From assembly GCF_018613575.1 (NCBI RefSeq), contig NZ_JAGGPX010000009.1, positions 25,934 to 89,933 of the forward strand: DNA of 64,000 nucleotides. The letters run 5' to 3'. A program made the position numbers and the translations under genes. Source of the stretch: Planococcus sp. ISL-110. GTDB taxonomy: Bacteria; Bacillota; Bacilli; Bacillales_A; Planococcaceae. Positions 8,509 through 17,381 of this stretch are shown here, piece by piece. A model generated the notes under the pieces. That model ran no database searches and was not told the DNA's origin. It worked only from the letters and a program-made list of their open reading frames with translations. Every line of letters begins with the position of its first letter. Positions within the stretch are counted from its first letter, which is position 1.

Positions 8509-9321
8509 ATGGAGAAAAAAGGAAACAAACTCATCGGCCTTTTTGATGCGCAAGCGCAAGTGCTGATCAAAGTCGGCGAATTGAAAGCAACAGGATACGC
8601 AGAAGAAGAACTGTATCTGGTATCAGCACAGGATGAACAAATCAGCTTGCTGATCGATCACACCACTGTCCATGTCGACACGCAGGACCGGGATAATTTC
8701 AAAGGCAAGGTCATTGCCTTTTTAGCCGGCGAAGACATCACGAAAGATGCCTTTAACCGGATGGGATTGGAAGCGGAAGAAACAGATCATTATTTCCGGC
8801 AAGTCGAGAGCGGCAAACTCCTCCTGTATACGAACAGCGAACCTGCGTCTGCTTTCCAACCGGAAACAGCTTTGCCAGCTGATCGAAAAAGTGATTTCTC
8901 TGATGCTCCCCCAAATGTCGAGGAACAGCGGCTTGCCCTTCACGAAGAACGCCTGAGCATCGATAAGGAAAAGGTCCAGACCGGTGAGGTCCACGTCCAG
9001 AAACAGCTGCTGGAAGAGGATAGAGAAATTCAGGTGCCCGTGGAACGGGAGGAAATCGTTATTGACCGGCGCCCCCTTTCTGAAGAAACGGATGCCGAAA
9101 AAGATGAGCAGGTGCTGACGCCGAAACAAGCTTATGAAAAAGGCGATGCCATCTATATTCCACTTTCAGAAGAGCGGCTGGATATCGGCAAAAAGACAGT
9201 GGTACGTGAAGAGATCGTCATCGGCAAGCGCAAAGTCCAAGACGTCCAAGTCATCAATGAAACGGTTCGACGTGAAGTAGCCGATGTTGAAGAACACGGG
9301 ACGGTCCATAAAACCAATTAA
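8509..9321 (+). CDS. General stress protein, paralogue of 7543-8364
   Basis: A 270-residue protein with the same YflT-like plus DUF2382 layout as its neighbour. Shared blocks include AFNRMGLEAEETDHYFRQVE versus AFTQMGLASSEADEYYRQVE, and VGKRKVQD/IGKRKVQD near the C-terminus. The ATG at 8509 follows a GGAGG by 8 nt. It arose by tandem duplication; both copies keep intact frames and their own sigma-B-type promoters, so both are probably used. Function beyond general stress is unknown. Confidence 0.85.
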   Translation: MEKKGNKLIGLFDAQAQVLIKVGELKATGYAEEELYLVSAQDEQISLLIDHTTVHVDTQDRDNFKGKVIAFLAGEDITKDAFNRMGLEAEETDHYFRQVESGKLLLYTNSEPASAFQPETALPADRKSDFSDAPPNVEEQRLALHEERLSIDKEKVQTGEVHVQKQLLEEDREIQVPVEREEIVIDRRPLSEETDAEKDEQVLTPKQAYEKGDAIYIPLSEERLDIGKKTVVREEIVIGKRKVQDVQVINETVRREVADVEEHGTVHKTN

Positions 9322-9357
9322 TAAAGCAACAAGCAAGCTTATACCAATATGCAAATC

Positions 9358-9383
9358 AGCATTGCTTCTGGCAGTGCTTTTTT
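9358..9383 (+). terminator. Intrinsic terminator
   Basis: An 8-bp stem AGCATTGC/GCAGTGCT (one G-T pair) with a T run, shortly after the second stress gene. Confidence 0.7.
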
Positions 9384-9623
9384 CATGTATAAAGTATGCG
9401 TTGTTTATTCAAGCACACCGGAATATAAATGTGAATGATAGGAAATAAAGTTATTTAGAGTTTAGAAATCCATCAGCAATAGCCACTTCCACGAGCGCAA
9501 GACCGTGATGACGCACTGCATAAAAAGTCCTATCCACCAATGATTTATTAGCCTTTCATCAATCAATCCCCCGCCGCCAGCCATGTTATACTGAAAAGAC
9601 TCAATATGGAAAGGATGATCCTT

Positions 9624-10112
9624 TTGTCTGAACTGACTCATTTCAATGCCCAGGGCCGTGCCAAAATGGTCGATGTCTCTGATAAGGAAGACAGCGTCCG
9701 CACAGCCCGTGCCACCACGTCCATTCTGCTGAACAAAGCAATCTACCAGCAGATCAAAGAAGGCACCAATAAAAAAGGCGATGTTTTCGCCGTCGCGCAG
9801 GTAGCCGGCATCATGGCCGCCAAAAACACTGCCCAAATCATCCCGATGTGCCATCCCTTGGCGCTCAGCGGTGTCGATATCGAATTTCAATGGAACGTCG
9901 ATGAAGACGCCAATCACTTTGAAGTCCTGCTGACAGCTGAAGTTAAAACGAAAGGACCAACGGGCGTCGAGATGGAAGCTCTCACAGCCGCTTCAGCCGC
10001 AGCTTTGACGATCTACGATATGTGCAAAGCCGCCGGCAAGGAAATGGTCATTGGCCCGACCATGCTGCTCCAGAAAACCGGCGGGAAATCAGGCGATTAC
10101 GCTCGCGGCTGA
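9624..10112 (+). CDS. moaC: Cyclic pyranopterin monophosphate synthase MoaC
   Basis: A 162-residue protein of normal MoaC length. It shows the family blocks [19 protein letters not shown] and the catalytic-region [13 protein letters not shown]. MoaC converts the MoaA product into cyclic pyranopterin monophosphate in molybdenum cofactor synthesis. The TTG at 9624 is chosen because AAAGGA lies 8 nt upstream and it gives the typical short N-terminus (SELTHFN); ATGs at 9606 and 9615 lack a ribosome site. It converges with moaB over a shared bidirectional terminator. Confidence 0.93.
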   Translation: MSELTHFNAQGRAKMVDVSDKEDSVRTARATTSILLNKAIYQQIKEGTNKKGDVFAVAQVAGIMAAKNTAQIIPMCHPLALSGVDIEFQWNVDEDANHFEVLLTAEVKTKGPTGVEMEALTAASAAALTIYDMCKAAGKEMVIGPTMLLQKTGGKSGDYARG

Positions 10113-10156
10113 AGAAGCTGAACTACGAGGGCCACTTCACCACTCCATCAATTCCG

Positions 10157-10206
10157 CAAAAAAAGCCTATGGATCCGTCAGTTGAGACGGATCCATAGGC
10201 TTTTGA
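10157..10206. terminator. Bidirectional terminator between moaC and moaB
   Basis: A near-perfect 19-bp stem (AAAAGCCTATGGATCCGTC and its complement) with a 6-nt loop, A-rich on one side and T-rich on the other. It serves both converging transcripts. Confidence 0.92.
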
Positions 10207-10242
10207 TTTTACTGATTGGTGAAGCTTCTTCTCGTCAGCCAA

Positions 10243-10758
10243 CTAAGAGCGCGACTCACGATGCTTGGTCAATTCAGAGTAGATATGCTGGATTTCCGGC
10301 AGTATCAGACGCTCCATTGCCAGTTTTACGGCCCCACGGGAACCCGGCAGGACAAAGATGGCTTTATCATTGGCCACACCGGCTGCTGCACGGCTTAAAA
10401 GTGCTTTTGTGCCAATGTCTTCGGAAAAACTGACGTAACGGAAGAGCTCGCCAAAACCGTCAATTTCTTTTTCAAAAAAAGGTTCGACCGCTTCCAGCGT
10501 GACGTCACGTTTAGCGATGCCTGTTCCTCCGGTGGTGACGATTACATCAATGCCATCCTTCTCCAGCCAGTCGGACATGATGACGCGAATGGCTGCAATG
10601 TCATCTTCTACTACGTCATAATCCACGAGTTCCAGCCCTTTATCCAAGGCAAGCCGCTGCACAAGCTGGCCCCCGGTGTCCGTTTCCTTTGTCCGCGTAT
10701 CACTGATGGTCAATACCGCCATACGCACCTGATGATCCGTTTGGAACGATTCCGACAT
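10243..10758 (-). CDS. moaB: Molybdenum cofactor protein MoaB
   Basis: A 171-residue MoaB/Mog-like protein. The fold signature VTTGGTGIAKRDVT (molybdopterin-binding GGTG) and VLPGSRGAVKLAM are clear. It is involved in adenylylating molybdopterin before metal insertion; in Bacillales MoaB takes the Mog role. It starts at 10758 with GGGGGAG about 7 nt upstream. Last gene of a minus-strand run after modABC and the moeB-like gene. Confidence 0.93.
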   Translation of the reverse strand: MSESFQTDHQVRMAVLTISDTRTKETDTGGQLVQRLALDKGLELVDYDVVEDDIAAIRVIMSDWLEKDGIDVIVTTGGTGIAKRDVTLEAVEPFFEKEIDGFGELFRYVSFSEDIGTKALLSRAAAGVANDKAIFVLPGSRGAVKLAMERLILPEIQHIYSELTKHRESRS

Positions 10759-10776
10759 ACAAACTCCCCCTCCAGA

Positions 10777-11826
10777 TTACCCGAATACTTGATGATATAT
10801 TTTCCGTCCTTCTGCCACATTATGGACACCGTGAATCAGCAAACGGCCATTTCCGAACAGCACCATGCGGTGATGGAAGACCTTTAATTCGACAAAATAA
10901 GGCGTCCGCTTCACCCCAGCCTCCAGACGGTTGCCGACTTTTTCCGCATCGTCCAAGGTAATGGGGCGATTTGGGTCAGGCAAGATCTGCACCGCGTCAC
11001 GGCCGCATAAAACAGCATAGGAGCTCACGCCCGTTTCGGTGAGCGATGGGAATACCGCGTCCTGTCCACAGGTTTTGCAGCCAGGATCTTTGATGCGCGC
11101 CACGCCGATATCCAGCTGGCTGTTGTCCCATAAATTGAAATGATGGATCTTTTTCCGCATCGCTTCGCGGTTGCCGCTCAGCCATTTCAATGCTTCTGTA
11201 CACTGAAGCGCGGCCGTCACCTGAACCGCCGGTGAGATGATGCCGACCGTATCACAGGTTTCATTGATTGCCGGAAGCACCGGCAACAGGCAACGGAAAC
11301 AAGAGCTTGCCCCCGGTATGAATGGAAAAACCACTCCCGAACTGCCGACACAGGCGCCGTAGATCCAGGGCACGCCATATTTTACCGATGCATCGTTGAT
11401 CAATAGGCGGGTTTCAAAATTATCGGTGGCATCAAGGATCAGATCGCTGACAGCTGCCAGTTTCTCCATGCCAACTGCATCCAGATGCTCCAGATAAGTG
11501 AACAAACGCAAATCGCTGCGAATCGCTTTCAATCTTTGCTCTGCCGCTGCGACTTTCGGCAGCATCTGCTGGGCATCCTTTTCGGTGAAAAGCTGCTGGC
11601 GCTGGAGGTTCGATAGCTCTACATAATCACGATCGACCAAGTGTATCGTTCCGATGCCGGCACGTGTCAGCGTTTCAGCGATTGCCGATCCTAAAGCCCC
11701 GCAGCCGATGATGGTGACAGTCGATAAGGCCAGCTTTTGCTGGCCGGTTTGGCCAAGCGGTTTGAATAAGACTTGCCTTGAATAGCGTTCATCCACGTTG
11801 GTTCCCACTTTCTGTCGCTTGATCAC
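10777..11826 (-). CDS. moeB: MoeB/ThiF-family adenylyltransferase
   Basis: A 349-residue E1-like enzyme. The nucleotide-binding loop is IIGCGALGSAIAE, with RYSRQVLF at the N-terminus and the two zinc-binding CxxC pairs CFRC and CKTC. It activates the MoaD C-terminal glycine as an acyl-adenylate. The last about 80 residues extend beyond the core E1 domain and contain VQILPDPNRPITLDDA; this tail could be a degenerate ubiquitin-like or rhodanese replacement, since no rhodanese Cys loop is visible. The start at 11826 (GTG) has AAAAGG 5 nt upstream; a GTG at 11796 is the alternative. The neighbours (moaB, mod genes) favour molybdenum over thiamine metabolism. Confidence 0.85.
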   Translation of the reverse strand: MIKRQKVGTNVDERYSRQVLFKPLGQTGQQKLALSTVTIIGCGALGSAIAETLTRAGIGTIHLVDRDYVELSNLQRQQLFTEKDAQQMLPKVAAAEQRLKAIRSDLRLFTYLEHLDAVGMEKLAAVSDLILDATDNFETRLLINDASVKYGVPWIYGACVGSSGVVFPFIPGASSCFRCLLPVLPAINETCDTVGIISPAVQVTAALQCTEALKWLSGNREAMRKKIHHFNLWDNSQLDIGVARIKDPGCKTCGQDAVFPSLTETGVSSYAVLCGRDAVQILPDPNRPITLDDAEKVGNRLEAGVKRTPYFVELKVFHHRMVLFGNGRLLIHGVHNVAEGRKIYHQVFG

Positions 11827-11885
11827 TCAAGCCTTTTCTTCATTGCAATAAGTTTACCATTCGCGCCCCAAAACTGCAGTCAGCA

Positions 11886-12524
11886 TTAGTATGCCGTCTT
11901 TTTAATCATCTGTCCGTTTTCTATCCGCATGACGCGGTCTGCCAGTTTTTCGGCATCCGCAATCCGGTGAGTCACAAAGATGATCGGGATTTGCCATTGC
12001 TCGTGGATCCGCAGCAGTTCATCCTGGCAGCGGTCACGGTTGGCATCATCCAAGGCTGAAAACGGTTCATCGAGCAGCAGGATATCCGGCTGAGCAGCCA
12101 AAGAACGCGTCAATGCCACACGCTGTTTTTCACCGCCCGAAATCTGATGCGGGTATTTGCCAAGCAGGCCAGTAATGCCGAGTATTTTCGTCAGTTCGGT
12201 AATATGCGATACATCCGCCCTCTTCGGCAGCGCGTACAGGATGTTTTGTTCGACGCTCAAATGCGGAAACAACGCGTAGTCCTGAAACAAATAGCCGACT
12301 TTTCTCTTTTGGATCTTCAGCGGCTTTTGCCCTTCGCTGTAAAAATCCCGGCCATTCAAGGAAATCATACCTGCATCCGGATGGACAATCCCCGCCAAGC
12401 AATTCAGCAGCGTGGTTTTGCCCGAACCGGAAGAACCGACCAGCGCCAGGATTTCCCGGTCCAGTTCGAATTGCATCTCCAAACTAAAATGATCTAATTG
12501 TTTCTGAAAATCCACTAAAAGCAT
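11886..12524 (-). CDS. modC: Molybdate ABC transporter ATP-binding protein
   Basis: A 212-residue ABC ATPase with Walker A GSSGSGKTT, Q-loop FQDYALFPH, signature ISGGEKQRVAL, Walker B LLLDEPFSALD and the switch histidine VTHR. It lacks the C-terminal MOP domain of classical ModC, so it is a short form. The ATG at 12524 follows GGGAGGGAGTG. Its start overlaps the modB stop, indicating coupling. It powers molybdate import with ModB and ModA. Confidence 0.88.
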   Translation of the reverse strand: MLLVDFQKQLDHFSLEMQFELDREILALVGSSGSGKTTLLNCLAGIVHPDAGMISLNGRDFYSEGQKPLKIQKRKVGYLFQDYALFPHLSVEQNILYALPKRADVSHITELTKILGITGLLGKYPHQISGGEKQRVALTRSLAAQPDILLLDEPFSALDDANRDRCQDELLRIHEQWQIPIIFVTHRIADAEKLADRVMRIENGQMIKKTAY

Positions 12525-12528
12525 GGGC

Positions 12529-13212
12529 TCACTCCCTCCCAATTCGTATAGCGGTCTTTTTACGCCAGTAGTTGACCCAGGTGATGGCGGCTACTCCAAG
12601 CGAGGAAATGATCAACACCCAAAACAAGGATTTCTCCATATTCCCTGCTTCATAGGCAAAGTAAATCGCCAGCGGAACTGTTTCCGTAACACCCGGGATG
12701 TAGCCGGCAATCATCAATGTGGCACCGAATTCGCCGATGCCGCGCGCAAAGGCCAGGATTAGGCCCGCGAGAATGCCCGACCAGGCCAGCGGAAAGGTGA
12801 TGGTCCGGAAAATACGGCATTCGGATACCCCCATCGTCCGCGCCACGTTCTCCCAGCGCGGATCCACTTTTTCATAGGCGGCCAGGACACTTTGGTACAT
12901 CAGCGGCAAAGACACTACGAACGAAGCGATGGCCGCACCTATCCAGGTGAAGACCACTCGAAAGCCGAACCATTGCTCCAATAAGATGCCCAGTGGGCCA
13001 TTGGCGCCGAACAGGACGATCAAGCCGAAGCCGATGACCGTTGGCGGCAAGACCAAAGGCAGCAGAATCAAGGCTTCAACCAAACTTTTTCCGAAAAAGT
13101 CACGCCTGTTCATCAATCGTGCCAGTGCCAGGCTGACCACAAAGACAAAAAACGTGGAAATAATAGCGACTCTCAACGATAGCCAAAGCGGAGACAGATC
13201 ATACGGCATCAC
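12529..13212 (-). CDS. modB: Molybdate ABC transporter permease
   Basis: A 227-residue membrane protein with about five hydrophobic segments. The permease motif is around ENVARTMGVSECRIFRTITFP, followed by FARGIGEFGATLMIAG, a ModB/CysT hallmark. The start is GTG 13212 or ATG 13209, both within reach of AAGGAG; it overlaps the modA stop (GTGATG). Middle gene of modA-modB-modC. Confidence 0.9.
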   Translation of the reverse strand: MMPYDLSPLWLSLRVAIISTFFVFVVSLALARLMNRRDFFGKSLVEALILLPLVLPPTVIGFGLIVLFGANGPLGILLEQWFGFRVVFTWIGAAIASFVVSLPLMYQSVLAAYEKVDPRWENVARTMGVSECRIFRTITFPLAWSGILAGLILAFARGIGEFGATLMIAGYIPGVTETVPLAIYFAYEAGNMEKSLFWVLIISSLGVAAITWVNYWRKKTAIRIGRE

Positions 13213-13979
13213 GGCGTTGCTCCTTCTGGCGCCAAAAAGCCGTATTCCTCCAGAATGGCCTGCCCTTCTGGACCGGTGACAAAGTCCAGAAAAGCCGCAG
13301 CTTCCTGCTGTTTTTCTGAAGCCGCCACAACAGCCCCCGGGTAAACGACAGGATCCCTTTGTCCAGGCACCTCGAGCGTCCCTGCTATTTCCCGGGAAAT
13401 AACGGCATCGGAAGAATAAATGATCCCAAGTCCGGCATTTCCGCTTTCGACATAAGTCACGACTTGCCGCGCGTCTTTGGCATAGATGAGGCGGCCTTCA
13501 AGCGGCTCCCACAACCCCTGGCTTGCCAGGGCCTGCTTTGTATAATCCCCAAGCGGCACGCTGTCCGGCTCTCCAACGGCAATGGTTTCCTGCGTCTTTA
13601 GTAACAATGACGCAACATCCGCCGTTTGCGGAAATTTCTCCAAAGAAGCCAGAACCAGGCGATTTTCAGCAAAAGGCACGATGCTGTCTGACTTTATGAG
13701 CTGTTGCGATTCGAGTATTGCCATATCCTTTTCGCTGGCCGACAAAAACAGGTCCGCGGGTGCGCCCTGCTCGATTTGGCTTCTCAGCTTGCTGGAGGAG
13801 CCGTAGTTAAAACTCAACTCGATATCCGGCTCTGCCTCATAAAACTTCTCTTCCATCTTTTTCATCACTTCTGTCAGGCTGGAGGCGGTCGAAACCAGCA
13901 GTTCGCCGTTATTTGCAGATGTATTGCTGCAGCCGCTCATGAGCATCGCCAGACTTATAAGACCGATCATTTTTTTCAT
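13209..13979 (-). CDS. modA: Molybdate-binding lipoprotein
   Basis: A 256-residue ModA with a short lipoprotein signal ending in LMSGC. The mature part begins ELLVSTASSLTEVMKKM, and the ligand serines in TASSL and YGSSSKLRSQIEQGAPADLF are family-typical. It captures molybdate (or tungstate) outside the membrane for ModBC. ATG 13979 has GGAGT 7 nt upstream. It is divergent from the SAM-riboswitch-controlled oxidoreductase, which likely uses the cofactor made from this molybdate. Confidence 0.92.
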   Translation of the reverse strand: MKKMIGLISLAMLMSGCSNTSANNGELLVSTASSLTEVMKKMEEKFYEAEPDIELSFNYGSSSKLRSQIEQGAPADLFLSASEKDMAILESQQLIKSDSIVPFAENRLVLASLEKFPQTADVASLLLKTQETIAVGEPDSVPLGDYTKQALASQGLWEPLEGRLIYAKDARQVVTYVESGNAGLGIIYSSDAVISREIAGTLEVPGQRDPVVYPGAVVAASEKQQEAAAFLDFVTGPEGQAILEEYGFLAPEGATP

Positions 13980-14090
13980 TTCAAGGACTCCTTATTCGTC
14001 TAAAATAGAGCTTGCCCATTGCGGCAAATTCTCCACGTACTTCCAGTATAACGCCCGCTGGAGAGAAGCTGAATAATTTTCCGAATAATC

Positions 14091-14119
14091 TTGTAAGAAG
14101 CGGAGCGATTGGGTAAAAT
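14091..14119 (+). promoter_or_regulatory. Promoter of the S-box leader
   Basis: TTGTAA, 17 bp, TAAAAT. It places the transcript start about 20 bp before the riboswitch aptamer. Confidence 0.55.
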
Positions 14120-14146
14120 GAGGCATATAAAAAAAATAACGCATCA

Positions 14147-14255
14147 CCTTATCAAGAGAGGCAGAGGGAATGGCCCGATGACGCCCGGCAACCGCCAGTT
14201 CACTAACTGGAATGGTGCCAAATCCACCAGAACCGCAATGTTCTGAAAGATGAGG
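14147..14255 (+). promoter_or_regulatory. SAM-I (S-box) riboswitch aptamer
   Basis: The conserved S-box blocks occur in order: CTTATCAAGAGAGG, CAGAGGGAATGGCCC, GATGACGCCCGGCAACC, GGTGCCAAATCC and CTGAAAGATGAG. P1 pairs CTTATC (14148-14153) with GATGAG (14249-14254). S-boxes bind S-adenosylmethionine and shut off methionine/sulfur genes when SAM is plentiful. Confidence 0.95.
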
Positions 14256-14279
14256 AAGAGAATTTATTTACAGACAGCC

Positions 14280-14317
14280 ACTCTTCCCCTTTTTAGCGGA
14301 AGAGTTTTATTTATTTA
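14280..14317 (+). terminator. Riboswitch-controlled terminator
   Basis: Stem ACTCTTCC/GGAAGAGT followed by TTTTATTTATTT. GGAAGAG at 14254-14260, overlapping the 3' edge of P1, can pair with CTCTTCC at 14281-14287 to form the antiterminator. SAM binding stabilises P1 and frees the terminator. A complete OFF switch is visible. Confidence 0.9.
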
Positions 14318-14330
14318 GAGGAGTGATGGC

Positions 14331-14999
14331 ATGAAGCTGAGCAAAGCCGAACGGATCAAACGAACGCGGGTCCCTGTAGTGGATCCCTCATTGGCAGAAC
14401 GTCTGCCCCCGGGGCAAGTCCTGACCGAACGCTTTCCTGTTCTTCACGAAGGCGAAGTGCCTGTATACGATATGGCCGCTTGGACACTGAAAATCTTTGG
14501 CCAGGTCGATAAGGAAGTCACCCTGCATTACGACGATCTATTAAAATTGCCGCAAACGACCGTGACCCGTGATATCCATTGCGTAACGCGCTGGTCCCGT
14601 TTCGATAATACGTTTACAGGCGTCCGCTTTATCGACTTGATGAAAGAATTGGGCGTCACGCCGAAAAGCGGTTACGTCATGCTTCACGGCGATTACGACT
14701 ACACCACCAATGTCGCCCTGTCGGATCTCGACCGGGCGGACGTGCTGCTTGCCCATTCGCTTGACGGCGAGCCACTTACTGCAAAACACGGCTATCCCTT
14801 GCGCTTCGTAGTGCCCCATCTGTATTTTTGGAAAAGCGTCAAATGGGTTCGCGGTATTGAATTCATTGATGAAAACCAACCGGGCTTTTGGGAGCAGAAC
14901 GGCTTCCACATGAACGGCGACCCGTTCAAGGAAGAGCGCTTTTCTGGGGAAGACCTGGAAATTCCAGATGATGAATGGGAGAAAAAAGATTTCGACTGA
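14331..14999 (+). CDS. Molybdopterin-dependent oxidoreductase (sulfite oxidase / YuiH / MsrP fold)
   Basis: A 222-residue single-domain Oxidored_molyb protein. The Mo-ligand cysteine is C84 in DIHCVTRWSRFD, and GYPLRFVVPHLYFWKSVKWV is the conserved cofactor-binding segment. There is no Tat or Sec signal, so it appears cytoplasmic, unlike MsrP. Sulfite oxidases and methionine-sulfoxide reductases share this fold. The S-box leader ties expression to low SAM, suggesting a substrate in sulfur or methionine metabolism such as an S-oxide; that is inference. GGAG precedes the ATG at 14331. It is divergent from modABC. Confidence 0.88.
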   Translation: MKLSKAERIKRTRVPVVDPSLAERLPPGQVLTERFPVLHEGEVPVYDMAAWTLKIFGQVDKEVTLHYDDLLKLPQTTVTRDIHCVTRWSRFDNTFTGVRFIDLMKELGVTPKSGYVMLHGDYDYTTNVALSDLDRADVLLAHSLDGEPLTAKHGYPLRFVVPHLYFWKSVKWVRGIEFIDENQPGFWEQNGFHMNGDPFKEERFSGEDLEIPDDEWEKKDFD

Positions 15000-15087
15000 T
15001 TCCGGCTAGTCTTATGATTCCAAGGCAACTGAACTGTCACTTTAAGAGATAACTTGCATCAATTTCGAACTTTATTTTGCTTATTAT

Positions 15088-15136
15088 TTTAAAGAACCCA
15101 TCAACCTTTTATGCGAGGGTTGATGGGTTCTTTAAA
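15088..15136. terminator. Strong terminator
   Basis: A perfect 16-bp stem (AAAGAACCCATCAACC with its complement) and a 10-nt loop, T-rich on both strands. It ends the oxidoreductase gene and may also serve the permease gene converging from the right. Nothing else is seen in 15000-15344. Confidence 0.88.
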
Positions 15137-15344
15137 TCATATATAAAATTTATGGCAGCTTCCGATAATCAACGATATGTAAACTGAGTACTTGATCAGA
15201 ATTCTCTTCTATTTCATTTACACAAGATATTTTACGTTCTCCTATAATTAAAATTTAGCATTATAAATAAAGTTGGAAAGGTTAATTTACCTACTCTATC
15301 TTCTATTTTCTATCTCTTTAAACACTGGATAATGAATTCTCTGT

Positions 15345-17339
15345 TTAACCTAAATCGTTTCTCTCTTTTAACATCGTGAATCTTTCAGTTTTAGTATCAA
15401 AAGATATAGACACACTTTCAATTTTTTGATTTTGCTCAAGCGTAATAATTCGTTTTTTCTCGGTCAACCCTTCAGCTATCGTATTGAAGCAGTAAATCAG
15501 CAGCATGAAGACGAAAATCGGCGGGAGGATCATCCAGAATTGCTGGGTGACGAACGCCTCCCTGGAGATGGCAATCATTCCGGACAGCTCATAAATTTCT
15601 GGAATAAGTCGCCCGGGACCGTCCTGACTTGCTGCACCTCCCACGAAGATCGACAAGATGCCCAAATGTACAAACATCTGGAGCACTTGCACGACTTGCT
15701 GTGTCCAGTTCAGCACAAGCTTTGGCCACAACTGTGGATTGATGTGCTTAACCAAAATCCAAATCAGGGAACCACCCATCAAGACAGAGCTCTGCACATA
15801 CTCTTTCTTCAGTGTTTCGTTCATTTCGTTGCCAATCGAGCTCATCGTGATCGGCAACACAATGAGTGACATGATCAATATTTGAATAGCGAGACGTTCA
15901 GGTAAGGTGGTGGTCCAATCTCCATGATTAATGAGGACTGGCACGAGTAACACAAAGACCAGCAGGCTTAAGGGCAGGAAATGCATCCCATCGGCAATCG
16001 AGGTCACGGCTTTTCTGATTCTATTGTTTAAATAGAAGACATAGATGAAGCCGAATACATAACCTGCAGCGATGCGGACCGTAGCAATGATGAATGTGAT
16101 GGCAATGGTGTATTTGATGCCCACCAGCAATTGCTGGAAAATCGAATAACCATAAGGATCCGTTCCGAATGGAAGTTCGGAAGAAGGCGGATGTGGGGCA
16201 CTGCTCAACATGCTGCCATCATCTGCATATAAGTATTGCGTTTGGCCGACCTGGTCATCGAAAAAGAGAAAGTAGAAGAGACTAATGAAGAACAGTCCTA
16301 AAACGATCAAGGATGGAATCGTGATTTTCAAACGCGAAAGGAAAACCGATCGCAACTTTGGAAAAATTTTCGTCGTCTCTTTTCTCTCTCTCCTGAAGAT
16401 TGAGGAAATGAGTGCGCACATCTGAGTGACATCCAGTAAATGCAAATTAAACTTCCCAAAAACAGTATTCCGTTCGATACGTTCTTTATTGATCATCAGT
16501 TCAACGAATGCGTAAAAAAGAAAGAACGGCGTGAAAACCGTTGCGAGGATAAACGTGATCCCTTTCGGTGTGAAATCATTTCTTAGGTAATAAAGGATGC
16601 CCTCTATTCCAAACAGATGCTCGATGATGAGCAACGAAGAGATGGTGAGCCACACAATGGATTTCGACTGGAAGAACAAGCTTTTCAGTACATTGGAGGT
16701 GCAATGCTTCAGTAAAACCTCGGTATTTCCCAACCCTTTGCCTTTCGCAAGATCCACGTAAGGCTGCTTCCATTCGGCTTCAAAAAGAAGGACGAACAAT
16801 TTGAAGAACAGCAGCGTCGGAAGAACCGACAAACAAAGGATCGGTGCCAAATAAACCAAATCGCCACCCAGGCTGTAGAAGTCGAGGACCAGGTAACCGG
16901 TTATTGCATAGATTTGGACGACCGCGATTTGAATCAGGAATATGTATGAAAAATCCGGGAACGACTCCAACACTTTTGCAGATTGCAAAATGATGGGTTT
17001 TGTACGTCCTTTTGACAGCATCACCAGCATTGCGAGTCCAAACGACAGCAAGAGTGCAAGGAGTAATGCAGCAATCAAAATTGGCATGGAATAAAGATAA
17101 GGACCGGTTAAATAGTGTGAAAAGGAGACATCAACCATATCGAACGTACCAGGAACACGGTAATTGAGCTGCCACTCGGCAGGGCGCAGCAAGGCAGTCA
17201 GTACTTGCCAGCATGTCTGGAAAAACAAGCGAATGTCGAACAATTGACCGGGTGAAAAGAGAACGGGAGCACAGCTGATCAACAGTATCCCGAGTAAGCC
17301 GAGTAAATATTTTAACGGGATGAGAACAATGTTTTTCAA
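15345..17339 (-). CDS. Fused double ABC permease of the Dpp/Opp type
   Basis: A 664-residue polytopic protein. The N-terminal half (about 1-330) resembles a DppB-type permease, with an EAA-like loop around AKGKGLGNTEVLLKHC. The C-terminal half resembles DppC, with TDPYGYSIFQQLLVGIKYT and a second permease core. Oligopeptide/nickel transporters normally encode these as two proteins. TTG 17339 is the start, with AGGAGG 7 nt upstream. No binding protein or ATPase lies next to it, so partners must be elsewhere or the transporter is unusual. Only a small membrane protein precedes it in the operon. Confidence 0.75.
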   Translation of the reverse strand: MKNIVLIPLKYLLGLLGILLISCAPVLFSPGQLFDIRLFFQTCWQVLTALLRPAEWQLNYRVPGTFDMVDVSFSHYLTGPYLYSMPILIAALLLALLLSFGLAMLVMLSKGRTKPIILQSAKVLESFPDFSYIFLIQIAVVQIYAITGYLVLDFYSLGGDLVYLAPILCLSVLPTLLFFKLFVLLFEAEWKQPYVDLAKGKGLGNTEVLLKHCTSNVLKSLFFQSKSIVWLTISSLLIIEHLFGIEGILYYLRNDFTPKGITFILATVFTPFFLFYAFVELMINKERIERNTVFGKFNLHLLDVTQMCALISSIFRRERKETTKIFPKLRSVFLSRLKITIPSLIVLGLFFISLFYFLFFDDQVGQTQYLYADDGSMLSSAPHPPSSELPFGTDPYGYSIFQQLLVGIKYTIAITFIIATVRIAAGYVFGFIYVFYLNNRIRKAVTSIADGMHFLPLSLLVFVLLVPVLINHGDWTTTLPERLAIQILIMSLIVLPITMSSIGNEMNETLKKEYVQSSVLMGGSLIWILVKHINPQLWPKLVLNWTQQVVQVLQMFVHLGILSIFVGGAASQDGPGRLIPEIYELSGMIAISREAFVTQQFWMILPPIFVFMLLIYCFNTIAEGLTEKKRIITLEQNQKIESVSISFDTKTERFTMLKERNDLG

Positions 17340-17381
17340 GCAAATCCCTCCTTTCGGTGAGTGGATTTTGAATAACTGCCG

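Noticed and set aside
9462..9917. A 151-residue minus-strand open frame over moaC
   Set aside because: Antisense shadow of a clearly conserved gene.
10182..10433. Plus-strand frames over the moaB 3' end
   Set aside because: Shadows of moaB and its terminator.
14147..14255. Possible molybdenum-cofactor riboswitch
   Set aside because: Position near mod genes suggested it, but every conserved block matches the SAM-I aptamer instead.
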